Positions 8,753 through 16,898 are shown, numbered from the stretch's first letter. The stretch: 64,000 nt of DNA from Nibribacter koreensis (GCF_039541795.1 NZ_BAABGX010000003.1:310001-374000), one strand, 5' to 3'. Numbers and translations: made by a program. Notes: generated by a model from the sequence alone, not told the origin.

Positions 8753-9199
8753 TTATTCGCCTTTATAATAATCTTTAAATGAATCTGGATATATAATCTG
8801 ATTAGGTTTTGCTATAAAAACTTTACATTCTTTATAGCAGGTTTCTACGGAAGTTTTACTACCCCAAGGTTTAGTGATTGATGTATAAAAAGTTAGTGAT
8901 TTGTAGTTGGCTTTATGACTAAGAATGGGAGTAATCTGATCAACTGTTTTGAAAATGACTTTCTCAAAGGAAGTACTATCTAAGTCGCACACTGAACCAT
9001 AAACGTAGATGACTAAATTGCCATTTTTTTTATTGTTTGTGACGGCATAATAATCGTGTCTAATTTCCAAGTCAGAGCAGTTTAATTCCTTCTTCAGTGT
9101 CTCTTGCAACTCTTCTTCTTCTTCAGTTAAGTCAATACGGGGTACCATACAAGACTGTAAAAATACTATGACCAATATTGCTTGGACTAGTGTTTTCAT
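8753..9199 (-). CDS. Hypothetical lipoprotein
   Basis: A 148-residue protein with a lipoprotein signal peptide ending in the lipobox LQSC (Cys17), so probably anchored to a membrane. After the Cys it has an acidic stretch (TEEEEELQETLKKEL) and then a small alpha/beta body. I do not recognise the family. The coding region is more AT-rich than its neighbours. It stands alone between the GH15 gene and metX on the same strand; the 256-bp gap on its downstream side shows no further gene. Confidence 0.7.
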   Translation of the reverse strand: MKTLVQAILVIVFLQSCMVPRIDLTEEEEELQETLKKELNCSDLEIRHDYYAVTNNKKNGNLVIYVYGSVCDLDSTSFEKVIFKTVDQITPILSHKANYKSLTFYTSITKPWGSKTSVETCYKECKVFIAKPNQIIYPDSFKDYYKGE

Positions 9200-9249
9200 A
9201 GAGATACAGTTATTAACTCCATAGTTTAATTAATTTATATTGATTCAGA

Positions 9250-10299
9250 CTATTGAGCGATACCTAGTTGGCCTGGCAACCAGTCCTGCAATGCTTGAGT
9301 GATGCGCTTGCTTTCAATGATAAAGCCGTCATGGCCGTAATCAGATTCAATCTCCACGTACTGCGCGTTGGGTACGTGCTGTGCAATAAACTTCTGCTCC
9401 TGCACCGGACACAGCACATCACTGCTAATACCAATGACCAACGTTTTCTGGTGTATCTGTTGTAGCACTTCTGCCAGCTTTCCGCCGCGGCCACGGGCCA
9501 AGTGATGACTGTCCATGGCTTTGGTGAGAATCCAATAACTGTAGGCATTGAACCGGTTTACCAGCTTGTCGCCTTGATAATTGATGTAGGACGAGACGCG
9601 GTAGTTGTCTAACTTCTCCACGTCAGGGTCGGTTTGGTTCTGTTCCAGAATCTGGAAACTCCGGTACGTCAAAATTCCCACCGCACGCGCCGCTTTCAAG
9701 CCTTTGCTCCCGGCCGTATCAGAGTTTTCGCCAAAAGTGCCATCGGCTTCAATGGCCAGACGCTGAGTAGTATGAATGGCAATGCCCCAGGCGCTCTCAG
9801 TAGCCGAGGTAGCCAGCAGAAACAGGTTCTCAATCCTATCTGGCTCCAGCACGCACCATTCCAACGCCTGATAACCACCCATGCTTCCGCCTGCCAACAG
9901 GTAAATCTTTTCAATGCCCAGCTGTTCCCGCAACAACGCATGCACCTTGACCATGTCTCTGATGGTTACCTGCGGAAAGGTGGCATAATAGGGTTGGCCG
10001 GTCTCTGGATTCACGCTCAGCGGACCCGTAGAGCCATAACAGGAGCCCAGAATGTTGGCGCAGATGATGAAATGCTCCTGCGGGTTGATGGCTTTGCCTT
10101 CGGCGGTTACGCCACTCCACCAGTCCAGCGGGTTTGAATTAGCGGTGAGGGCATGGCAAATCCAGACTACATTGCTTTTCTTTGCGTTCAACTCACCAAA
10201 CGTATGGTAGGCAATGGTCAGGGCCGGAAGCGTCTGGCCGTTCTCCAATGCAAAGGGGTGAGAATACTCAAAGTAGTTCATGCCAAGGTGTCTATTCAA
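9250..10299 (-). CDS. metX: Homoserine O-acetyltransferase
   Basis: A 349-residue alpha/beta hydrolase that acetylates L-homoserine with acetyl-CoA, the first committed step of methionine synthesis in the cytoplasm. The nucleophile elbow is GGSMGGYQALEW (catalytic Ser). The Asp lies in GISSDVLCPV and the His in YGHDGFIIE near the C-terminus. An early HALTANSNP motif and an EYSHPFALENG start are also typical. The ATG at 10299 gives MNRHLGMNYFEY; the second Met at 10281 is equally possible. It is divergent from the OsmC gene with only about 40 bp between starts, so the two probably share a control region. metZ, the next pathway enzyme, is 1.2 kb away. Confidence 0.93.
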   Translation of the reverse strand: MNRHLGMNYFEYSHPFALENGQTLPALTIAYHTFGELNAKKSNVVWICHALTANSNPLDWWSGVTAEGKAINPQEHFIICANILGSCYGSTGPLSVNPETGQPYYATFPQVTIRDMVKVHALLREQLGIEKIYLLAGGSMGGYQALEWCVLEPDRIENLFLLATSATESAWGIAIHTTQRLAIEADGTFGENSDTAGSKGLKAARAVGILTYRSFQILEQNQTDPDVEKLDNYRVSSYINYQGDKLVNRFNAYSYWILTKAMDSHHLARGRGGKLAEVLQQIHQKTLVIGISSDVLCPVQEQKFIAQHVPNAQYVEIESDYGHDGFIIESKRITQALQDWLPGQLGIAQ

Positions 10300-10341
10300 T
10301 GTTCTGCAAAGAAAGGCGCTACAGGTTTTAAATTGAAGAAA

Positions 10342-10764
10342 ATGGTTAGAATAGAATTAGAACGCACCGCCGGCGACTACGGCTTTGAAGCAAAAGACGC
10401 CTTCGGGCACGTCATCACCACCGACACCAGCCCCGATGGCGGCGGCACCAACGCGGGCGTACGTCCCATGCAAATGCTGTTGATGGCCCTGGGCGGGTGC
10501 GCCGGCATTGACGTGGTCATGATCTTGAACAAGCAACGCCAGACCATCACCCATTTTAAAATGTACATTGACGGTGAACGCGAAACCGGCAAAGAACCTG
10601 CCCTCTGGACCAACATCCACGTGGTGTATGAACTAGGCGGCTCCATAGACGCAGACAAAGCCGAACGCGCCTGCCAGCTCTCCATGGACAAGTACTGCTC
10701 CGTGGCCGAAACCCTCCGCCGCGCCGGCGCCAACATCACCTGGGAAGTTCGCATCACGGAGTGA
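10342..10764 (+). CDS. OsmC family protein
   Basis: A 140-residue member of the OsmC/Ohr family, thiol peroxidases that reduce organic hydroperoxides. The two conserved cysteines are visible: one in the helix segment GGCAGIDVVMIL (first Cys) and one in KYCSVAETLRRAG (second Cys). I chose the ATG at 10342 (MVRIELERTAGDYG). An open frame runs upstream to 10153 but overlaps metX on the opposite strand and lacks family homology. It shares its upstream region with metX, suggesting a link between sulfur metabolism and thiol stress, which is inference. Confidence 0.88.
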   Translation: MVRIELERTAGDYGFEAKDAFGHVITTDTSPDGGGTNAGVRPMQMLLMALGGCAGIDVVMILNKQRQTITHFKMYIDGERETGKEPALWTNIHVVYELGGSIDADKAERACQLSMDKYCSVAETLRRAGANITWEVRITE

Positions 10765-10806
10765 TGCAGTCCTGAGTCTAGAGTCGCGAGTCCTGAGTCT
10801 GGAATG

Positions 10807-10844
10807 CGTTTTTGGGCTGTTTTCTGGAAATCAGCCCAAAAACG
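10807..10844. repeat. 38-bp palindromic repeat, copy C
   Basis: Lies 42 bp after the OsmC stop. The arms carry GGGCTG and CAGCCC where the consensus has GGCCTG and CAGGCC, another paired change. Confidence 0.9.
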
Positions 10845-10924
10845 GTTCTTGGCGCAGACGCTCGCAGGTCCTCCGGACGCTACGAGGTCTTTTGAGTAGG
10901 GGCAGTTCTTCATCAAACGCCTTT

Positions 10925-10954
10925 GTCATCCCCCTACCCCCTTCAAAGGGGGAC
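10925..10954 (-). repeat. 30-bp CCCCC/GGGGG box, copy 2
   Basis: Exact inverted copy of the box at 6174-6203. Here it is not part of the larger composite module. Confidence 0.85.
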
Positions 10955-11094
10955 GGTATGCGCGGGGTGTCAAATGCGGATAAAGCAGGTAACAAAACCG
11001 TGCGCAGCACGAAGGCCTCTGCAGCGACAGCAAAGGCCATTTCTTGCAACAAGCTTATCAACCAACAAGCCTAAGCAGAATGGAACGAGAACCA

Positions 11095-11183
11095 GTCTTG
11101 GTTCTGAGCGCCTCTGTTGTTTCGTCGCCCGCCAGGGCGGGGCCAAAGGCCCAGAGTACAACAGCAGTGCGAAGGGCCAAGAC
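11095..11183 (+). other. Nested inverted-repeat structure
   Basis: The outer stem is GTCTTGG (11095-11101) with CCAAGAC (11177-11183). Inside it is CTGTTGT (11114-11120) with ACAACAG (11158-11164), both perfect. The inner loop holds two more small GC hairpins (CGCCC/GGGCG and GGGCC/GGCCC). Four nested or stacked stems in 89 nt suggest a folded RNA or a cruciform-forming repeat rather than coding DNA. It lies about 300 nt upstream of metZ. Confidence 0.5.
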
Positions 11184-11331
11184 GGGGCCCCGCGGCCGTG
11201 AGCGCTTGGCGGAGGTTATGCAACAAGAAAGGAAGTGCGCACCGGAGCAGACGGCATTGCCAAGGGAACAGCCAAATGCGTGCACCAAGGCCTTATTTCA
11301 GTGAAAGGAGGCTGGTGAAGCAGTCTGGGTC

Positions 11332-11464
11332 GTTGGTGATAACACCAACAACGGCGACGATGGGTCTTTCTCAGCAGTAACCAAGGGCGTGCAATTAAAA
11401 GGCAGTAGAGCGTATTACAGCTTAATAAGCAGTTGAGGTGATTGGTGAGGGCACCAACCACGGC
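11332..11464 (+). promoter_or_regulatory. Twin hairpins in the metZ leader
   Basis: GTTGGTG-ATAA-CACCAAC (11332-11349) and TTGGTG-AGGG-CACCAA (11442-11457) are similar hairpins. Each is followed by the shared motif AACnACGGC, and they lie 109 bp apart. The second ends about 30 nt before the metZ ATG. They may control metZ expression or be decayed direct repeats. I could not match them to a known SAM riboswitch. Confidence 0.35.
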
Positions 11465-11488
11465 AAGAGCATTCAAACAAAGAAACCA

Positions 11489-12667
11489 ATGGAAGAGCAA
11501 ACCTACCATCCCATCACCCAAGCCATCAGAACCCAAACCGAACGCACCCAGGAAATGGAGCACGCCACGCCGCTGTTCCTGACCAGCAGCTTTGTGTTTG
11601 ACAATGCAGAGGACATGCGCGCCGCCTTCGCTGATGAGACGGAGGACAACATCTACAGCCGGTTCAGCAACCCCAGCGTGCAGGAGTTCACAGACAAGAT
11701 GGTGGCCTTGGAAGGAGCGGAGGCGGGTTTTGCGACGGCGTCTGGCATGAGTGCGGTGTTTGCCTCGTTCATGGCCCTGCTCAAAGCGGGAGACCATCTG
11801 CTTTCCTGCAATTCCATCTTCGGAAGCACGCACACGGTCATCACCAAATATCTGCCCAAGTACGGCATTGAGTACAGCTACGTGCCCGCCGACAAGCCCG
11901 AAGAATGGGAAGCCGCCATCCGGCCCAACACTAAGATGCTCTACATAGAGACGCCTACCAACCCGGGGCTGGACCTCATTGACCTGGAGTGGGTAGGGCA
12001 ACTGACTAAAAAGCACAACATCCTGCTCAATGTAGACAATTGTTTCGCTACGCCCGTAAACCAGAAGCCCATTGACTTTGGCGCTGATCTGGTGGTGCAC
12101 TCCGCTACTAAGTGGATTGACGGCCAAGGTCGCGTGATGGGTGGCGTAGTGGTAGGGAAGAAGGAGCTTATCAAAGACATCTACCTTTTTTGCCGGAGCA
12201 CCGGCCCAGCGCTTTCTCCCTTCAACGGTTGGGTGTTGAGCAAGAGCCTGGAGACCCTGGATGTGCGCATGGAACGCCACGCTGGCAACGCCTTGAAAAT
12301 AGCCACGGCCCTTCAAGACCATCCTAAACTAAGCTGGGTAAAGTACCCGTTTCTGCCAAGTCATCCGCAATATGCCATCGCCCAAAAGCAGATGCAAAAC
12401 GGCGGCGGACTGCTCTGCTTTGAACTCACCGGCGGTCTGGAAAGCGGCCGGAAATTCTTAGACAGCCTGAAGATGCTGTCGCTCACCGCTAACTTGGGAG
12501 ATACGCGTAGCATTGCCTCGCACCCCGCCAGTACCACGCACGCCAAACTCACCGAAGAGGAGCGGCTGGCCGTCAACATCACGCCAGGCCTCATCAGAAT
12601 CTCAGTAGGATTGGAGCACGCAGATGACATCTTGAACGACATTCTGCAGGCGCTAGAGAAGTGCTAG
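11489..12667 (+). CDS. metZ: O-acetyl-/O-succinylhomoserine sulfhydrylase
   Basis: A 392-residue PLP enzyme of the Cys/Met-metabolism family that converts an activated homoserine and sulfide to homocysteine. Visible signatures are IYSRFSNPSVQEF near the start, TASGMSAVFASFMAL, YIETPTNPGLDLID and the PLP lysine in VVHSATKWIDGQGRVMGG. The C-terminus reads ITPGLIRISVGLEHADDILND. The length and the SATKW motif fit MetZ-type sulfhydrylases more than cystathionine synthases. Because metX nearby makes O-acetylhomoserine, that is the likely substrate. I chose the ATG at 11489 (MEEQTYHP); an earlier in-frame codon at 11438 lies in the leader repeats. Confidence 0.88.
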   Translation: MEEQTYHPITQAIRTQTERTQEMEHATPLFLTSSFVFDNAEDMRAAFADETEDNIYSRFSNPSVQEFTDKMVALEGAEAGFATASGMSAVFASFMALLKAGDHLLSCNSIFGSTHTVITKYLPKYGIEYSYVPADKPEEWEAAIRPNTKMLYIETPTNPGLDLIDLEWVGQLTKKHNILLNVDNCFATPVNQKPIDFGADLVVHSATKWIDGQGRVMGGVVVGKKELIKDIYLFCRSTGPALSPFNGWVLSKSLETLDVRMERHAGNALKIATALQDHPKLSWVKYPFLPSHPQYAIAQKQMQNGGGLLCFELTGGLESGRKFLDSLKMLSLTANLGDTRSIASHPASTTHAKLTEEERLAVNITPGLIRISVGLEHADDILNDILQALEKC

Positions 12668-12732
12668 TTGTTTCGTTGTTGGTTACTGGTTGCTCGTTAT
12701 TTGAGGACAAAGATTAGCGTTTTATGTAGTAC

Positions 12733-12768
12733 CATGGCGCAAGCGTCCGCTTGTGTCCACGCGCATTG
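12733..12768 (+). repeat. ATGGCGCAAGCG element, partial copy
   Basis: It shares the stretch CCATGGCGCAAGCGTCCGCT with the left arm of the element at 40934-41112. CAAGCG and CGCTTG form a small hairpin. The matching right terminal repeat is not found here. Confidence 0.7.
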
Positions 12769-12786
12769 TTAATCTGGAATGCGTCA

Positions 12787-12809
12787 GAGACAAGGCGGTG
12801 CCTGGTCTC
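12787..12809 (-). repeat. GAGAC/GTCTC hairpin repeat, copy 2
   Basis: Inverted copy of the hairpin at 6563-6585: GAGAC and GTCTC arms around a GGCA/TGCC-type core. Other copies are at 41032-41055 and 50189-50212. Confidence 0.75.
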
Positions 12810-12844
12810 TACAGGAGCTGCATCACCTTTTTGTCTCCATTGCC

Positions 12845-12882
12845 AACCCCCTCATCCTAACCTTCTCACTCAGGTAGAAGGG
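12845..12882 (-). repeat. CTTCTC-type hairpin repeat, copy 1
   Basis: The reverse complement of this 38-bp stretch matches 60453-60490 with two differences. Both contain CCTTCT and AGAAGG arms followed by TTAGGATGAGGGGGTT. Confidence 0.75.
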
Positions 12883-12896
12883 ATTTAAAAAAGAAG

Positions 12897-12934
12897 CGTT
12901 TTCGGCCTGATTTCTAGGAAACAGGCCAAAAACG
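12897..12934. repeat. 38-bp palindromic repeat, copy D
   Basis: Sits between the convergent metZ and FMN-protein genes. The stem is extended beyond the 38 bp by flanking AAG and CTT. Confidence 0.9.
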
Positions 12935-12969
12935 CTTTTCTGGTTTTATAAGAAGTAAGATGCTGGCTC

Positions 12970-13509
12970 TTATTTCATGTCCAGCTTTCCTTCAATGGAA
13001 TCGTCTAGCGTGACGCCAGTGGCCGCGCCAATGGCTTGTTTGGCAAATGCGACGGCGTTGCCGTGTTTGTTGTCCCAGTAGTAACCGCCAGTGGGCACTA
13101 CCTTGAGGACGGTGATTCTGGGGTCGTCTATGCCTTCGGTGAACCAGGTTTTGAGCATGGGGTTCCAGAGTTCCTTGATCATGGCTTTGTCCTTGCTCAC
13201 CTCGGTGTTTCCGTACACCGTCAGGAAGTCTGAGTGTGCCGAGCCCTGGAACATCAGCTGCACAAACGGGTCTTGCTGGAGCTCTTCTATCTTATGCGAA
13301 TCGTCTGAGGTCAGGAACCAGAAATTACCGGCTTCGTCTGCTTTTAAGACTGCCATGGGGCGGGTGGTGATGGGCTGGCTGGCTTTGATGTTGGTGCAGA
13401 AAAAACAGCTTTCGGCGTTTTCTGCCAAATCTTTCATTTTTTTGGCAGCTTCGGCGCCGTGCAGGTCCTGGTGGTTTTTTTCGGGCTGATTTTGGTTGAT
13501 GCTATCCAT
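12970..13509 (-). CDS. Pyridoxamine 5'-phosphate oxidase-like general stress protein
   Basis: A 179-residue protein of the FMN-binding split-barrel family, close to general stress protein 26. The body begins at about residue 20 (AAKKMKDLAENAESCFFCTN), followed by TTRPMAVLKADEAGNFWFLT and a VQLMFQG segment. It is expected to bind a flavin or heme in the cytoplasm; members are often induced by stress but their substrate is unknown. The first 20 residues are a hydrophilic Gln/Asn-rich lead. It is a single gene flanked on both sides by 38-bp palindromes. Confidence 0.85.
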   Translation of the reverse strand: MDSINQNQPEKNHQDLHGAEAAKKMKDLAENAESCFFCTNIKASQPITTRPMAVLKADEAGNFWFLTSDDSHKIEELQQDPFVQLMFQGSAHSDFLTVYGNTEVSKDKAMIKELWNPMLKTWFTEGIDDPRITVLKVVPTGGYYWDNKHGNAVAFAKQAIGAATGVTLDDSIEGKLDMK

Positions 13510-13610
13510 AGTTTTAAAAGTCGTTAGGTTAGAAAGATGTACTGTGTTTGTCAGGCATCGGTTTTCATTCTCTCTTCTAGCGCTTGAATTTTCTATAGAA
13601 AGCGAAAACC

Positions 13611-13648
13611 CGTTTTTGGCCTGATTTTGAGAAAACAGGCCAAAAACG
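13611..13648. repeat. 38-bp palindromic repeat, copy E
   Basis: The stem is extended by six perfectly paired flanking bases, AAAACC (13605-13610) and GGTTTT (13649-13654). This gives it the look of a two-way terminator for the minus-strand gene that ends at 13682. Confidence 0.9.
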
Positions 13649-13681
13649 GGTTTTGTTTTGGGAGAAGGTAAACTGGTTAAT

Positions 13682-14206
13682 TTAACTTATCTCTTTCTTG
13701 AAATGGTCCTCTGACTCCATAGGATTAATATCTATTTCTAAGGTGCTAGGAGCATGATCATATAGACTATCCATTATGTCATAGAAATCGTCACTTGACT
13801 TTAACCTGATTCTGGTCAATTGAAAATCGTGAAAGATGAATTCTACTCTGTGGGGTTTTATGGCAAACATTTGAATAACAAATGAAATGCGGTTCAAATC
13901 CCTGTAGCATATTCTTAAAGTGTCGTGCTGACTTTCAAGGGTAATCGCATCAGATTGAATAGTAAGCGTAGCTGATTTATTCCTTTTTATACCCCGCAAG
14001 GCAAAGGATAACACTGCCAATGCGAATAAGAAACCTACAGTATACCAAGAGAAATTTGGAGAAATATCGAAGGTTTTTAAAATGACGAAAGGCTCAATAA
14101 AATAGAACAAGACAAAAAGGACAATAACAGAACCTAGTAGGTAATCAGATATCTTTTTAATCCTTTTAGGAACTGTATTTATATGCACTTGGTATGCCTC
14201 TGCCAT
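13682..14206 (-). CDS. Hypothetical membrane protein with PH-like tail
   Basis: A 174-residue protein with two transmembrane segments (about residues 25-47, VIVLFVLFYFIEPFVIL, and 55-75, WYTVGFLFALAVLSFAL). A soluble C-terminal part of about 95 residues follows, rich in beta-strand-like stretches (ATLTIQSDAITLES, LNRISFVIQM). The layout resembles bacterial PH-domain/YcxB-like membrane proteins, but I cannot confirm the family. It starts 14 bp after the polysaccharide deacetylase stop on the same strand, so the two are probably cotranscribed. Confidence 0.65.
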   Translation of the reverse strand: MAEAYQVHINTVPKRIKKISDYLLGSVIVLFVLFYFIEPFVILKTFDISPNFSWYTVGFLFALAVLSFALRGIKRNKSATLTIQSDAITLESQHDTLRICYRDLNRISFVIQMFAIKPHRVEFIFHDFQLTRIRLKSSDDFYDIMDSLYDHAPSTLEIDINPMESEDHFKKEIS

Positions 14207-14220
14207 TCCTGCTTCTCTTA

Positions 14221-15126
14221 CTAAAAGCTATTCTTAATGCTGTTATGCAAGGTGCGGGTGCTCCAGTAGCCGCTAGCAATGATGCGCCGGATGGTGAAGA
14301 GCGGGTCCTGCTGGTCGCGTTTGGTGGCTAGTTGGAAAGCCGCCGCGAAGCCGCGCTTCTGCAGTTCTGGGATGGCTTCTGGCCTCCACAAGCCAAACGG
14401 GTACGCGAAGTAGCGGATGGGTTTGCCGGTGATGGCCTCCAGTTGCTTGGTGGGTTTCTCAATTTGGGTAATCCAGTCTTTGGCTTCGTATTTTTTGACG
14501 TTGTGGTGGTCATAGGTATGCGAGCCAATCACGTGCCCTTGGTCAGAGAGCTCTTTGATCTGCGCCTTGGTCATGTAGTTGGGACGGCCAATGGAAACGG
14601 TCATCAAGAAGAACACACCTTTGAAGCCGTATTTTTCCATGACAGGTTTGGCCACGGTGTACTGGTCCAGTTTGGTGTCATCAAAGGTGAGCATGATGGG
14701 CTTGGACGGCAGAGGCTTGCCTTCTGTGAGGTAGGCGTAGAGTTGGTCGGGCAGGATGGTGTTGTAACCACTGTCGGCTAGCATTTTCATCTGGGCCTTG
14801 AACTCGGCGGGCTTCACAATGTAGTCCTTGCCTACTTTGCCGTCTTTAGACGTCCACTCGCGAATCTGGTGGTAACACAAGATGGGCACCTGCGGTCTGG
14901 CCAGGATGGAGGCCGCGGTGGCTTTCACTTCTTTGAACGGTGCGTTGGGGTCTGCGGCTACCGGCGCGGTAGTAGGTGGCGGGGTAGTAGCTACCTCTTG
15001 GGTTGGTTTTTTAGCGGAGGCGACGGGTACCTGGGCCTCTGTCTGGCCAGCAAAACCAAAAATAAAATAGCCTGCCAAAAGGAGGACGGGCAAAAGCAAA
15101 AGATACCAACTGCGGTTCCGGGTCAT
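14221..15126 (-). CDS. Polysaccharide deacetylase (NodB-type)
   Basis: A 301-residue exported or membrane-anchored carbohydrate esterase 4 protein. An N-terminal helix (about 7-25) is followed by a Thr/Pro/Ala-rich linker to about residue 60, then the catalytic domain. Motif 1 is MLTFDDTKLDQY (metal Asp), motif 2 is IGSHTYDHHN (H-x3-H metal ligands), and FAYPFGLW is motif 3. It begins VPILCYHQI as is typical. These enzymes remove N- or O-acetyl groups from cell-wall or surface glycans. It heads a likely two-gene operon with the membrane protein downstream. Confidence 0.9.
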   Translation of the reverse strand: MTRNRSWYLLLLPVLLLAGYFIFGFAGQTEAQVPVASAKKPTQEVATTPPPTTAPVAADPNAPFKEVKATAASILARPQVPILCYHQIREWTSKDGKVGKDYIVKPAEFKAQMKMLADSGYNTILPDQLYAYLTEGKPLPSKPIMLTFDDTKLDQYTVAKPVMEKYGFKGVFFLMTVSIGRPNYMTKAQIKELSDQGHVIGSHTYDHHNVKKYEAKDWITQIEKPTKQLEAITGKPIRYFAYPFGLWRPEAIPELQKRGFAAAFQLATKRDQQDPLFTIRRIIASGYWSTRTLHNSIKNSF

Positions 15127-15197
15127 GGGAGTAAAAGGTAAAAGCGTAGAAAATGGTGGGCAGGGAACGGTACCAAGCGTTCCCCACAGTAAGATAC

Positions 15198-15235
15198 AAA
15201 AAAAGGGCTTCGCATATATGCAAAGCCCTTTTTTA
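15198..15235. terminator. Terminator after the cold-shock gene
   Basis: AAAGGGCTT at the left pairs with AAGCCCTTT at the right around a GCATATATGC loop, with A- and T-runs outside. It lies just downstream of the minus-strand cold-shock gene. Confidence 0.8.
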
Positions 15236-15257
15236 TGAAACTGATATATATTAAAAC

Positions 15258-15449
15258 TTATGCAAGCTTCACATTAACAGCGTTCAAACCTTTTCTGCCT
15301 TCTTTCAGCTCAAAAGTTACATCATCATTCTCTCTGATCTCGTCTACCAGGTTAGACACGTGAACAAAGTACTCTTCGTTTGTTTCTGCATCTTTAATGA
15401 AACCAAATCCTTTGGAGTCATTGAAGAATTTTACTTTACCGTTTTTCAT
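15258..15449 (-). CDS. Cold-shock domain protein (CspA family)
   Basis: A 63-residue single-domain RNA/ssDNA chaperone. RNP1 is KGFGFI (in FNDSKGFGFIKDAE) and RNP2 is YFVHVS. The start MKNGKVKFFND is the usual one and the length is normal. A promoter -7 box TACCTTTG lies at 15471-15478, 22 nt upstream of the start codon, without a clear -33 element. Confidence 0.95.
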   Translation of the reverse strand: MKNGKVKFFNDSKGFGFIKDAETNEEYFVHVSNLVDEIRENDDVTFELKEGRKGLNAVNVKLA

Positions 15450-15842
15450 TTTTTGATTTTAATAGATATGCAAAGGTAGGTATTCTCCTGAATACTATAT
15501 GCTATTTACGTAAAAAATAGTTGATATCAGAGCACTGAGGGCAGGTTTTAGCGCTTGAAAATGAGTGAATTACGTCTTTATTCAGGCCCGTTTCTGAAAA
15601 TATAGTACAAATACGGATGACCCTTTTGAAGTTTACCAAGGTAGCTTTCCTACTTTGTAGTTTGAAAAGTAGAAAGGCTTTTGTAGATGTGCCTCGTTTT
15701 TGACCTGTTTACTGGAAAGGAGGCCAAAAACGCTAGTCGGTGGTTCTTCGTCTAATTACGGGGGAGGGTAGCAAGGCTCACCGCAATTGATTTTCTTTGG
15801 AAGTATGTCTGGCTTGCTGGACCCATCTTAAAAATTAGCAGG
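15450..15842. other. Gap upstream of cold-shock and oxidoreductase genes
   Basis: A 393-bp divergent gap. It holds the cold-shock -7 box (15471-15478) and one 38-bp palindrome (15695-15732). I see no gene, terminator or clear plus-strand promoter in it. Confidence 0.6.
15695..15732. repeat. 38-bp palindromic repeat, copy F
   Basis: Lies in a divergent intergenic region, so here it cannot serve as the 3' end of either neighbour. Confidence 0.88.
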
Positions 15843-16898
15843 ATGATACGCGTAGGATTAATAGGCTATGGCATGGCCGGGCAGGTGTTTCATGCGCCCT
15901 TTGTGGACGCCGTAGACGGTTTAGAACTGACCAGAATCAGAGAGTCACGGGATGAGAACATACGCTTGGCCAATGACCGTTACCCCAAAGCGGTGGTGAC
16001 GTCCAACGTGCAGGATATTTTTAACGACGATAACATTGACCTGGTCATTGTGGCCGTGCCCAACAGCGCGCATTATTCCCTGGCCAAAGAAGCCTTGCTG
16101 GCAGGTAAACATGTGGTGGTGGAAAAGCCCTTCACCGTCACTTCTGCCGAGGCTGATGAACTGATTGACCTGTCCAAAGCGCAAGGCAAAATGCTCACCG
16201 TCTACCACAACCGCCGGTGGGACAGTGACTTTAAAACCATCCAGAAACTGGTGAAACAAGAACTACTGGGCAACCTGGTGGAATACCGTGCCCATTTTGA
16301 CCGGTTCAGGAACGCCATACGGCCCAACACCTGGAAAGAGGAGGCCGTGCCCGGTACCACCATTCTCTATGACTTGGGCTCACACTTGATTGACCAAGCT
16401 TTGACTTTGTTTGGCATGCCAAAAGCAGTTTTTGCTGATATAAGAACCCAGCGCGAAGGAAGCCAGATCCCAGACAAGTTTGAGACGGTGCTCTTCTATG
16501 ACAAACTCAAAGTGGTTCTAACCGCGGGCATGCTGGTCCGTGAGCCCGGCCCCCGTTACATCTTGCACGGCGATAAAGGCTCTTTCTTGAAACACGGCCT
16601 GGACGTGCAAGAAGAAGCCCTCAAGCAAGGCCTCTTCCCGAAGGACCTGCCCACCACCTGGGGCGTAGAACCAGAGCACCTCTGGGGCCAACTAAACACC
16701 AACATGCAAGGCTTACACTTCATGGGCAAAGTAGAAAGCGAAACCGGCGATTACCGTGGTTTTTATGAAAATGTGAAGCAGGCTATTCTGGGGGAAGCAG
16801 CATTAGAAGTAAAACCAGAACAGGCGCGGGATGTGATTAGAATCATTGAGCTGGCCATGCAGAGTAGTGAGGAGAAGGGGGTAGTTGAGGTTAGGTAG
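15843..16898 (+). CDS. Gfo/Idh/MocA family oxidoreductase
   Basis: A 351-residue NAD(P)-dependent dehydrogenase. The N-terminal Rossmann motif is GLIGYGMAGQVFHAPF and the conserved catalytic-site motif is EKPFTVTSAEADEL. The GMAG..FHAPF variant and the C-terminal YRGFYENVKQAIL segment resemble the YdgJ/scyllo-inositol dehydrogenase branch. The substrate is probably a sugar or inositol, but cannot be fixed from sequence. It stands alone; the next gene is an unrelated lipoprotein. Confidence 0.9.
   Translation: MIRVGLIGYGMAGQVFHAPFVDAVDGLELTRIRESRDENIRLANDRYPKAVVTSNVQDIFNDDNIDLVIVAVPNSAHYSLAKEALLAGKHVVVEKPFTVTSAEADELIDLSKAQGKMLTVYHNRRWDSDFKTIQKLVKQELLGNLVEYRAHFDRFRNAIRPNTWKEEAVPGTTILYDLGSHLIDQALTLFGMPKAVFADIRTQREGSQIPDKFETVLFYDKLKVVLTAGMLVREPGPRYILHGDKGSFLKHGLDVQEEALKQGLFPKDLPTTWGVEPEHLWGQLNTNMQGLHFMGKVESETGDYRGFYENVKQAILGEAALEVKPEQARDVIRIIELAMQSSEEKGVVEVR

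Larger units (their letters stand above)
10765..11488. other. Repeat-rich gap before metZ
   Basis: This 724-bp gap holds short direct repeats (GTCCTGAGTCT at 10769-10779 and 10790-10800), one 38-bp palindrome, one 30-bp box, a nested hairpin region (11095-11183) and two similar hairpins close to metZ. Open frames here are on both strands and resemble no protein I know. It may be a long structured leader of metZ, a decayed mobile element, or both. Confidence 0.6.
12668..12969. other. Gap between metZ and the FMN stress gene
   Basis: This 302-bp convergent gap contains four repeat types in a row: an ATGGCGCAAGCG element (12733-12768), a GAGAC..GTCTC hairpin (12787-12809), a CTTCTC-type hairpin (12845-12882) and a 38-bp palindrome (12897-12934). 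No gene is seen. Confidence 0.7.

Noticed and set aside
10965..11488. SAM riboswitch before metZ
   Set aside because: I looked for the SAM-I core (AGAGGtGGAGGGA and GGCAACC-like parts) and a SAM-II pseudoknot and could not place them; only unassigned hairpins remain.
11216..12322. A 368-codon frame antisense to metZ
   Set aside because: It lies fully opposite a well-conserved enzyme gene and shows no domain; it is a by-product of metZ codon use.
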